In this document: piece by piece, positions 12,601 to 24,600 of the stretch
How positions within the stretch are numbered: position 1 is the first letter of the stretch
Layout of the letters: every line of letters begins with the position of its first letter
Assembly: GCA_025024175.1 (NCBI GenBank)
Contig: QCXZ01000064.1
Location: forward strand, 11,284,001 to 11,348,000
Source: Rhyzopertha dominica
Taxonomy: Eukaryota; Arthropoda; Insecta; Coleoptera; Bostrichidae
Direction: 5' to 3'
DNA length: 64,000 nt
Position numbers and translations under genes: made by a program
The notes under the pieces: generated by a model
Seen by the model: the letters and a program-made list of their open reading frames with translations, nothing else
Databases searched by the model: none
What the model was told of the DNA's origin: nothing

Positions 12601-15600
12601 AATTGTGCTAAATAGCCATTTGTAGATAAGGAGGGTGCATTTACATATAGTATAGAAACACTTTACCCTTATATACCATATATATTTGCTGCTCTATTTT
12701 CTTCCTTTCCATTTTTACGATCCTTGATATTACTGTTATTTGCTAGTATATCTCTAAGTCCACTGACCATTATGGAAATAAGAATACCCAATAACACTTT
12801 TTTAATTGAATAAATGTTTATATACTTGTATGCGTTTATTAAGACGAAAATTAGTCGGTTTCTCAGACTTGCACCGGCTTCTGTGTTATCGTGTTTTTTT
12901 TTCATTTAGCGAAATAGGCGAAATTACATTTTCTGGTTGTCTGCAGTAACATTTCTAAGAGCTTCTTCGATTTGCTAATATGTCTAGGGCGAGAAAACTT
13001 GAAATTTTTTATTAGCTTTACGAATAGTGGGTTTTGAAGATCCCGGTTTATTCTTTAGGTATATTATTGCTAGAACGAATTCTCTATACTCGGTTGTTAT
13101 TGTCAGGCCGAACATGAAGAACAAGAGCCACATGTCGTCGACAATGCAACTTAGAAGGCAAAATCGTCGTCTTAGACACATGGTTCTAAAGGGGCGTTCA
13201 CAGAACAGTAATTAACAGAATATGGAAGGTATTTTGTTTTCATATCCTCCCCTTCGGGTGTTCCGGTGCAATCGGCCTAAAGACAGCAGTAGTGCAGAGA
13301 GCGCTCAGAGCAAGCATACTGTTGTTTTATTGACGAATCTAGATTATGTCTGGGTGCGCATAATGGTTGAACAAGTGTAGGAGAAAACGACATGGTATTA
13401 GACATGATCTTCAATTTTAGGCAGGAAGGCGTGCGCGCAAATGAGTACTGGTGTGAAAGGTTGTGGCTCGTGGTAGTAGACTAGCAGATCACATTTGGTC
13501 TTCATCAGAAACAACACAACCGCCCAACGTTTTATTAACCACACGTTAAAATACGACTCTCCCCAATCTACTTTTTTAACATGCACGACCAGATGTAGCC
13601 CATTAATTTGAACTACTCTAACAAGATCTACCTATATTTCACCCATAGAACACATCTAGGACGTGTGAATAGAAGGCAGCAAAATTTATCACATCCTCCA
13701 CAGACTCGAGCGACATATCATGACAAGTAGCTTGAACTGAGAAATGAGGTTATACCTCATCGGATTCAGTCGATGGCAAAACGTATTAATGGGTGCATAG
13801 GTACAGCAACCTATTCATGATCCATTCTCGTCTGTCCTTTCGTGATTTACTTACTTTACGTCACTAACTATATACATCAAAAATTATATAAGCAGAACAA
13901 CTATTACTCGGTGTTCTTATTTTTACGAATATGTAAGTCAGTATTTGTTTTTTTAACCTTGCTTCTTAATAGCGCATCTTTACGAAAATGAGCATCCTGA
14001 AGTCGCATGTCGTTTATTTACAGACAGGGTGTCGTAAGAACCAACAAGAAGTACTGTCAAACTACGAGGCATTGCAGAGAATCGTGCTGGAGAAACGCTA
14101 GGCCCACGTGTGGTTCTGATGGAAAAATATACGCCAACGTATGCAAAATGAAGTCGAAGAATTGCGGGTAACGTATTGTATGCATATCTTAAAGCAATTT
14201 GCATGTAAACGGTAGAACTGATATTACGCTGACAAATATTAATCTTACGTATTGTATTCTTATTCTCCTCAACATTGAATATACTAGAATTACATTAGAC
14301 TATTAGAATTCATTTTTCTAGTAGAGTATTTGCAATAACAATAACAGACACATTACAGCCTTTTTCTATTTTAGAAAACATGTATTTGAAGTACCAATGG
14401 CGTTTTGTGCCAGCCAAGAAAGGACGTCACACAGTGCAGCTTGCCCACTAGGCTGTGGAAATGAAATCGACAAACCAACGTGTGGTTCAGACGGCAACAT
14501 ATACGCTAACGAATGCGAAATGAAACTTCTAAATTGCGGGTAAACAATTTTCATGATTCGTAGGTCTATTTACAAACCATAATTATGTAGTCAAAATCTC
14601 AGCTAATTTTTCACGGTATGTTCTATTTCATTATCTTCTTAGTTACGGATTCTTACTTTTAGGAGCAATAACAGAAGGTTAACGAAAGTAGACTTTGAGA
14701 AGTGCAGAAACAAACTGGCGAAATGCACTAAAATCAAGTGTTCCAAAGAAGTAGACCCAGTATGTGGAACAGACGCAAAAACGTATACTAACCAATGCCA
14801 ACTGAGCCTAGCTACTTGCATGAAGGGTGTGCAATTTGCTCACTTGGGTAACTGTACAGCTCTAAAGGAACAGTCCCCGTGTCCATCAAGCTGCGAGTCT
14901 TATTCAGAACAGCCCGTTTGTGGATCTGATGGAAATGTTTATAGGTAAGATATGATTTTTTATTTATTCAGATTTCAAATAAGTAGCCAGAAATATTTGG
15001 TAATTCATACCAGACAATAAAAAATTACATAATAAAACTTAGATCCATCTGCGACTTGAAGAAGGAAACCTGCGGCCAGCTTGTGGTGGAAGTACCACTG
15101 CATCACTGCAGAACTACAGCACTTTGTAACCAGAAATGTGATGATCAAAGAGAATTCGTATGCGGTTCTGATAATAAAATATACAGGAGCGAATGTGAGA
15201 TGAAAAGGGATAATTGTGGGTGAGTAAATGTAGTACTATAATTTAAACTAACATATAGGATAAAATTGTATAGTCATTAGCATTTGGCAATTCCGAAAAC
15301 TTAAAGTTTCTTTAAAATAGGAAGTACATACTTTACTATAAAGGATTAAAATTTGCAACTACATGATATTATTTAAAAGCTGTATTTCTATATTAAAGGT
15401 ATTATATGTTTCTAATTCACGCTCCTTTAGTGATAAATGTGATTTATTGCGTGTTTGGATCAAATAAAAGCTGATTATGTTATAGTCTCTTTATTTTCTA
15501 GCCAAGCTTTCGGAACCGTTTGGTTCCTTCTTCAGGGCTTCTAAAATACAATATAACTTTACAAACATGAAGCAAAATATAAAATGATAAAACTCACCAA

Positions 15601-18600
15601 ATGCGAGAATGTTAATAAAAATGTCCACAATCAACAATTGTAATATAAAAATTCATAGGGTATATAATAAACGTATAAATATAGATAAAATTGTGCAATA
15701 ATTTTTTTTACCAGGCTGTCATAAAATTAATTTTGACATAATATTTAAAACAAGGAAAACGTATCTTGATACTTTACAATTTAGAACTGTATGAGATGCA
15801 TTCAAAATGGTATAACACCTTAATCAATGGTTTCAAAAGGACTGTTTTTTTTGTTCGGGTACGTTAACAGATATGTATCAATTGCACTTAAATTTTGAGT
15901 ATCACTTTTTATATATATTCGTTCTTTCTGATAATAACATTCATTGATTAACAAATAAAAATTCTAATTTAAATTCAATAAATAATTTGAAACATGCAGT
16001 TATTCCTAATATTTATGGCTTAAGCAATAAAATTATAAATGATTTAAAAGATAAACATACTAAACTTACTGTTAGATATGTAAAAACTGTGGGCAATCTG
16101 TACACAAAATTAAAAACTAGAACTCCTATACCACTCTATTCAAATGTAATCTATAAATTAAATTGTAAAAATTGCTCTAAAACATATGTAGGTCAAACTT
16201 CTCAATGGTTAAAATCAAGAGTTTCTTTACATAAAAGTGACATAAAATATGGTTTAACAAGATGTGCTTTAGCAAATCATGTGTTTAATTTTTCACATAG
16301 CATTGACTTTAATAACATAAAAATTTTACCAACAGAATCAATTTATAAAAAAGGCTAATAAAAGAAATGATAAATATTAATAAGCAGAAAGAACGAATAA
16401 ATATAAAAAGTGATACTCAAAATTTAAGTGCAATTTATACATATCTGTTAACGTACCCGAACAAAAAAGATAGCCCTTTTGAAACCATTGATTAATGTGT
16501 TATACCATTTTGAATGCATCTCATACAGTTCTAAATTGTAAAATATCAAGATACGTTTTCCTTGTTTTAAATATTATGTCAAAATTAATTTTATGACAGC
16601 GAGGTAAAAAAAAATATTATTGCACAATTTTATCTATATTTATACGTTTATTATATACCCTATGAATTTGTATATTACAATTGTTGATTGCGGCCATTTT
16701 TATTAACATTCTCGCATTTGGTGAGTTTTATAATTTTATAGATGTTTATTTCGTTGAGTCCTTTTGATTATTATATATTTATATATTTTTTTTCGAAAAA
16801 GATCGAAATAAAATATCGAAACGTCATACAAACACAAGGTTTTTAAATTTTAGATAATTAGGAGCCTAAACCTACAAAAATAAACATTTATAATTTTACA
16901 TTTTGCTTCATGTTTGTATTGTTATATTGTATTTTAGAAGCCCTGAAGGAGGAACCAAACGGTTCTGAAAGCTTGGCTAGAAAATAAAGAGACTATAACA
17001 TAACCAGCTTTTATTTGATCCAAACCCGCAATAAATCACATTAAAGGTATTATATCGGAATGCTGGATGACTTTATTTTGACATTTGTCTTCTAAAAAAT
17101 TGAATGTAACGAACGTTGGTGAGGGGAAGGGCAGGGGAGAGGGAGCAAAAATAGATGGTGCCGCGAAACAAAAAAAAACAATTTAAATGGTCAAGGTGAA
17201 ATGGAAACTGCAATCAACAAAAAAAATTATAACGAACACGATAATAGGTAGGTGCTATTCAGGGGCGTCTCGACCCGAGGGTGCAAGGGGTGCAACTATG
17301 CTTGCAATATAGCTCATTCTTTACATGACACACTGCATATACTAAATGAATAATTACATTTTATATAATTGTAGCTAACAAATCAACTTTATTAATAGAT
17401 ACTATGGCTGTGACAAAATTATGCTCGCACACGGGCGGCTGATACCTTAGAAAGGGCCGGGTTGCTGTCTAAAAGCCTAGATTTAATTCAAAACGCTTAA
17501 AAAGGTTAGGCGCTTATGACTGAGCAATGTTTAACTCACCAACAATAACTTGCTTGCCACACGGTCCTTTACATATCGACTGCTTTTTTTCATCACAGTA
17601 TTTCATGCTCCTGGTTGCTGGGTTTGTTTGAACGTTAATTTGTTATGACTTCATAAATATAGGTACGTCATGGTAAAAACGGTATAAACTATTACTTAGC
17701 GTGTCTGCATGTCTCAAAGGGCATAGACAAGAGCTTTTTTGTGCAAGTATCTTTTTTTAGCGTTTCATCAGGTACCATCTTGCAGAATAAAATAAAATAT
17801 CTTATCAGCTTTATGGTGGTAAACTTATATGATTAGGAGTTTCACTTCCTTTATACTTCACTACAAACCCAAGCTAGCTTTCCGAACTGGTGTCCACATC
17901 TGTCCTCATAACTCATAAGTAATAAATTACTCTTACAGCCAGTGGCGACATCGTCATTCGATACTAACAGCCCTAACAATAAAAATAAGAAGGCAGGAAC
18001 TACTTGTTCTAATTTGTGAGACGGTTAAATTATTATTCACCACAAAAATACACGACGCTCACTATATTAAATTACCAAATTAAAATCAAAAACTTAATTA
18101 TATGCAATTTCTGCATTTATTTTTTATGTTCGAAGTTGAAAAGCGTTTTTTCACGCAAGTAATATGAACTTTATATTAAAAAAAAGAATGTACTCAACAA
18201 GTGTACATATTTCATTGAGAATAAATATTGTATTTCTTCAGTAAAAAGGACAGTGGTTTTATAATAACAGTATGGTCATACGCGTGGCGGGCGCCATGTT
18301 TCCTCCAGATTTGGTTGTAAACATGTTTATGCCAATATTTGTAGGGCCGTGGTTGACAAACAAAAATAGATAAAATTAAAATTCACATTTTTGTGTTAAA
18401 GGTTGCGAGGTTTATTATTTTTTTGAGCTGTAGGAATGAAACTTGGTTTGTGGGTGCAGTTTATATATGATATATGATCCTGCTTTGGAAAATCGATCGG
18501 GAAAACTTCCCAAATTCACACAACTAAAGTTTGAAATTAGATTTACATGCCGTTTTGAATACCTATCGATAGTTCTTGATAAATTAATTTTAATCTTTCA

Positions 18601-21600
18601 TATTTTTCGTGCACGCCCCAATTTGACCGAGTGTAAAATTTACATTTGCTAATTTCGATATATAAAAAGTGTAAATATTACGGAGGGTAAATTTCCAGGT
18701 TTTACAGAAAATATTATTTTTATTATTATCATAAACAAACTACATCTACCTACCAAGTTTCGTGCCGATAGCTCAAATAACAAAGAAAATAACTGATAAA
18801 AATCCGGGACACAACAGTAAAAATAACAAGTCTCCGTCTTCTTTTGTTCACGCGACCAATACAATCGTTGGCCCTCGTATGGCCACACTCTACACTGTTA
18901 TTGTAAAGCCACTGTATAATAAAAATAGACGGCAATGCAATCTGTCAGTCAGCAATAACTTTATCAACACGATGATAAATCCACCTACCTGCCTTAACGG
19001 GATCTACTTCATAAAGAAAGTGAGCTGCATTCTATATTTCTTATTATATTTTTATTGTCATTATGTGTATCTCAACTTTCAGATTCGGAACACATTAGAA
19101 ACTTTCGATAGACATTTCACTCATTATTAACCTTCAGCTTGTTACGATTATTAGCCTCCCAAAAACTTATTTTTAGGGGCCATAATTATTCAAATGTACA
19201 GCTAGGGTCGAGACGCTTTTCGTAATGTACACTCATCATCACAAAAAACGGAGTGTTCTATATATAAATTGCTGCTGCTGTTTGGGATAATTCTAGAACT
19301 GAGATATAAGAAACAATGGAACAAAAAATATCTAAAAACTGGTCCTGACACTTGCACCTCAGCTCTCGAGCCGTCCGTACGATATTTGTTCACGAAGTTT
19401 TAATGTTGTTTTCGGGGATAATAAATATTTAGTTATTACGCGAGTTTTATTATTCGGCCATCCGATACATAATACAGAGCAAGTGCATTTTTGTTTAAAC
19501 TTAAAACTGTAGCTATTTGTGATATTTTATCGTAACAACATCTTAAACACGAACGAAACAAGTCCTAAGATAGGTATCTAAAAATAAAATTGAACCTTCA
19601 CCTGAAAATTTACGAATCTTAAAAATTAAAAGCTCAAATTAAACATAAATTTAAAGGTTGCCATGGGCGTAAGCAGGTACAATGAACTGACAAACATGAC
19701 TTTTTTGTCCGAATTATTGCTTGCATTCTCCTTGGCATTCTTAAAATTAATTCACGAATCTTCTTATGAGGAATAAGTTTACATTCCTCTAAAAGAGCTT
19801 GCTGCAAGTGATTTTTGGTTAAAGGAGCAAGAACACAACTTCGCATTCTTTGCACAAGCATCTGGATTTACTGATGCCTAGTTGATACCAGGAATCATTT
19901 ACATCACTTAAGAACTGCTGACTGATTCTCGCTGTATGAGGTCTGCCACTGTCATGTAATAAAAAAAGGCATCTCCAACAAACTTGGCATAAGGTACAAC
20001 AAAATCTTAAAGAACTTCCTCGTTATAACTGGTAGCCGTTAAAGAGCCTCTTGGGGCGATGTATAGCTCTGTATATACAGGGTGATTTTTTGAAAACTTC
20101 ACACCTTAAATAACTTTAAATATAGCAAAAATTTAAAAATTTGCAAAAACAGGTAAACTTTTGTTTGCAGGGGGACAACTTTTAGATAGGTTTTTAATGG
20201 ATAGCGCTTACTCTCTGAGCAGGGTAGACACCCCTTTAAAAATTTTAAATGGAACTATCCATCTTGTGATACATCATTTGAAAGCTTATTTCACAAAGAG
20301 TCTGGCCATGTAATTAGTTTTACCACGTTTAACTTATTGACGGGGTAATAGATTAACAGTGCCTACGAAACAGGTTGCTTATTAAATTGAATATTTTGGA
20401 CTCTTTTCAACAAAATGTATTTTATTTTAGAGCGGAAATAAAATTTGTCCTTACGAGAACCCAAAATTTAAACAAACAACTTGTAAAAAATATGACACTT
20501 AAAAGAAACTCCCAGAATACTGAAAATTTTCTTTTAACATTATTATTAACATATTTCCTTCAGGGTCACGTTGGTTTTCTAATTGCTCTGTGATTAAAGG
20601 ATCAATAACGTTATCAAGTAATTCTAAATACATTCCCCCCATATAGCGACCCATCAATGAAAATTGGACCTACAATTGCGTTACCAAGTATTCCAGCCCA
20701 GACGTTCAGCTTCTGAGGAGCTTGTGCATGACCTTCTCGAAAAATATAAGGATTTTCGTCACTCAAGTACCTGACGTTATGTTTATTTACAGAGCCGTAA
20801 AAATGTGCATTCATCACTGAAGCAGATATTTTTTATTAGATTTTGATTTACTATAATCTTTTCTGTCATAATTTCGCAAAATTGCAGTCTTCTATCGAAG
20901 TCATCTTCGCCGAGTTCCTGGAGAGTTTTCATCTTATAGGGATGGAATTTGTGCAGTTTTGTAACTTTCCTTACAGATGAATAAGAAAGTCCAGTGGCTG
21001 TAGAAATGTTACGCAAAGAGCTAGTTGGATCCATTGCAAAATGACCAAGTACTTCAAGTTGGGCCATTTCATCAACGACTCTATTCCCTGCCCTTTTTTT
21101 GTTTACTACAGATTCAGTGTCTTGAAATTTCTGCACGAGATCCAGAATGTACCTAGCGTCAACATTTTTATCGGGGTGCCGTTCGTTAAACACCCTTGCT
21201 GACGCACGAGCACAGCTATGCTCAGTACCGTAAATAAAAATTATTTCTACCCTTTCGACAGTTGAATAAACCATTATCACTTGGACTCTCATTTTAAAAT
21301 TTTACGCGATTTATAAAAAGGAATGTGAGCAAAAAGATGGTCGTGCCAAAGAAGTAGCCAAAAAGTTGAAACAAAAAATTGGAAACACAAAGTAGATAAT
21401 TATTTAGCCAATTCAGTATAAACTGTCGAATTGCAATATCAAGTAATGTCGAAAGAAAATTTTAAGTATTTTTGGCATTTTGCTTAGGTGTAACAATTAT
21501 TTTTAACAAGTTTTTTTAGGCTTAAGTAAGGACAATTTTTATTGTAACTGCAAGACAATAAATTTTGTTAAAAAAAGTCCAAAATATTCCATTTTATAAG

Positions 21601-24600
21601 CCACTTGCTACAATGCACTTTTTGACCCACTACCCCGTCGATGGGTAAAAAATAGTAAAACTAATTACATGGCAAGACTCCTTGTGTAATAAGCTTTTAA
21701 TTGATGTATTGTAAGATGGGTAGTTTCATTTAAAATTTTTGAAGGGGTATCTACCCCGCTAAGAAGGTAAGCGCTATCCATTAAAAACTTATCTCAAAAG
21801 TTGTCCCCTGCAAACAAAAGTTTACCTATTTTTGCAAAATTTTTAATTTTTCCTCTATTTAAAGTTATTTAAAGTGTGAAGTTTTCAAAAAATCACCCTG
21901 AATATATATGCGTCCAGAGAAACTCCTGTCCGCACCATAACTGCGACCCATGTATTCTCATCAAAGTCCTCGTAACTCTTGGCAAACTAAAGTGGCGTAT
22001 AATGATGAAGTTGATTTCTGATTTCAACAGCTATGGAACGACGTTCTCATAAACTTTGTAAAACGATAAAGCTTAGAAATCATTTGATTAAGTTCAAAAT
22101 AATTTCAGAACTTCAATCTGGATTTCGCAAAAGACACAGTTGTGCGACGTCTCTTCTTAAAATTGTAGATAATATTATATCAGCTTTGGATTTTGACACA
22201 TTGCAGCACAGATAATTGCTATCAATTTTACACTATGTCGGCATTGGAAGGGATGCGTTAAAATTGTTTGAGAGCTATTTTACTAACAGGTATCAATGCA
22301 TTCAGATTGGGCAAAGAGTGTCTGGATGGAGTCCCGTGGTTAGTGATGTTCCCCAGGGTTCAATTTTGGTGCCTTTGCTGTTTTCTGTTTACTCATCTGT
22401 TTTATTAAAGCATATTCACTTTTGTAGCTATTACTGATATGCAGATGATACGCAATTATACTATTCGTTAAAACTTTTTTGTTCTGCAGCTTCCAATCAT
22501 TCATTGCTAATTAATTCAACGAAAACTAAAGCCGTATTATTTGGAAGGACATCTGATATGGCTACTAGACATCAAATATGTAATGAAATTATATTGACTG
22601 TCATTGACCAGGGTATTGATTTTGTTGAATCTGTTAGAAATTTGGGTTTAATTATGGATTTTAGATTAAGATTTTGTGAACACATTGACGAATGCATTCG
22701 GAAGTCCTATATGAATCTCAGGAAAATATTCAGCATTAGAAAATTTATAAATATAAAAACTAAGGGTGAGGCTCTAGTTCTCTCAAATTTTAACTTTGCG
22801 GGAATAGTTTAGACTTTAAAAGAACTAATAAAATTCAAGTAGTTCAAAATTCTTGTTTGAGGCTTATTTTTGTTCTCAAGAAAAATGCACATGTCACACA
22901 AGATCGTAATTCTATTTCTTGGTTGAGTCTGAAAAATAGAAGATACCTTCGTGCTGCTTGTCAGTTCCATAAAATCTTAGTAAACAAATCACCTCCATAT
23001 CTTTATAACAAAATAAGGTATAGAACAGACGTTCATAATATTAATGTACGGAAAAAAGATGAATTAACAATACCTCGTCATAATTCTGAATTGTTTAAAA
23101 GAGGATACTCGTACAACATTATCAACATATATAAAACTACATAAAAAAATGCCTTACTCGAGCTTCAAGTTTACTATCCGTAAAGCGCTACTTCGACATA
23201 CCATAGATGCTAATGCATTTCGTATTTAGCTCGTTAGATCTTGCACTTTGATTTGATTAATTACCTTTATTCTGCGGCTAAGTGGAGGAACAGTAACCCA
23301 TCGGGGCGCCCTGGTGGATTCTGAACTTCGCCGTTTAACCGCCAGTTGTATATTTTTTTTGTTACCTTATACTCTTATATATTATGTTTTATACTCCTAC
23401 TGTACTGCAGCATACACTGAGTCAATAAAGTCGTATTATTATTATTATATTATTATTATCGTCTCGGGCGTTAGTTTTGCATTGGGGACCAGTTCCAGAT
23501 CTTGTGGTGTAAGTTCCAGTTACCGATGGCCGGTACTATTCTTGCTACTGGATACTTGATATCTTTGGACAACATGTTCACTTCTTCCGTCTTGAAGCAA
23601 CGCAACAATAGCTGACGCTGTTTCAGGATTTACAATAATAAGTTGTCCGTTTAAGTCATCGTGAACCAACGTAACAACCTTAAAATGTTTATGAGGCACT
23701 TTGTTCAACTTGCCAAACAAGAATAATAAAAGAACATAAATAGCAACCTTTGAATTTAAAAATTGCTTCAAGTTTTTAGTTTCGTACAAAACAGTCTGTT
23801 TCTTCAAAATAAACTAGTATGACTTAATACATGTTGTTTTGTTCGCTTTTAAAATATTGCAGAATTGCAATAATAAAGCGAATTAACCATCATAGAGTGT
23901 TGCAATTTTAAGGTTAAAAAAATTCAAGTTCTGCCGGTGAGTGAATCAGTGTTAGCATCCTTGAATATCTCATTTATTCCATTTCTACTTATCAAGAAAC
24001 TAAGAATTTTCTTATGTTTGATTCCATAAATTAGCTACCCATCAGTTAATAAAAAACATAATTCCAAAATGACAGTTAATAAAAAATATTACTATGAAAG
24101 ATAGATATACGAATTTGTGAAAAACGCTTTACTTTTGATAGCCTTTTATTGTGAAGCAATAACAAATAAGGCATAAGAATTAAATAAGTGTATATACTAA
24201 TATGCTGCCGGAAAATAAATGTGACTCTTTATGAGACCGTAACGCCTAGCCTGCTTACCAATAAATTATATCTTCCTGTTCTAAAAAGTAGCTAAAGATC
24301 TCAGTACAATGTACAACAATAACGTTAATATTTTTTCTTACGGAAAAAAACTCGTTTTCTAGGTACGACTATTAACTAATTATCTTAATTAAAATGTTTA
24401 TTTTAGGATAATATTGGTAATATAGCTAATATGCATCATTTGTTTTCAGCAAACACATTTATGTTGTGCCGATGAAGCGATGCCTGTCTGGGTTCATGTT
24501 CAGAGGCTGCCAAAAAATATGCCCGACGTACTACGATCCAGTATGTGGTACTGACAATATGACGTACAGTAATACATGTTTCCTAGAAATTGAGACCTGC

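Larger units (their letters stand above)
15408..17040 (+). mobile_element. Penelope-like retroelement fragment with inverted arms and target-site duplication
   Basis: A GIY-YIG endonuclease-type ORF (about 15955-16490) is flanked by inverted arms of about 493 bp. The left arm is 15438-15930. The right arm is 16385-17037, the same length once a 160 bp insertion is removed. The direct repeat TTAAAGGTATTATAT stands outside both ends (15393-15407 and 17041-17055), a 15 bp target-site duplication. Penelope elements are known for tail-inverted, partial copies of this kind. No reverse transcriptase part remains. Confidence 0.85.
19630..22027 (-). mobile_element. Tc1-like transposase relic split by an inserted element
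   Basis: On the minus strand the outer part (22027-21907) reads [19 protein letters not shown]. Beyond the insertion (20071-19630) it continues with [42 protein letters not shown] and a C-terminal [17 protein letters not shown] follow. These are the VWGGIS-x-TEL, VVPY and SMPRR parts of a Tc1 DDE domain. Frameshifts are present downstream. A 1827 bp mariner-like element (20076-21902) interrupts it in mid-gene. Confidence 0.75.

Noticed and set aside
17520..17640. Antisense cysteine-rich peptide resembling a Kazal linker ([18 protein letters not shown]) with a GTGAG donor
   Set aside because: It has three suggestive cysteines but no CGSDG core, lies on the opposite strand to the Kazal gene and has no partner exon; likely chance.
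18762..19130. 122-codon + strand ORF
   Set aside because: Low-complexity, mixed composition, no recognisable domain and overlapping ORFs on the other strand.
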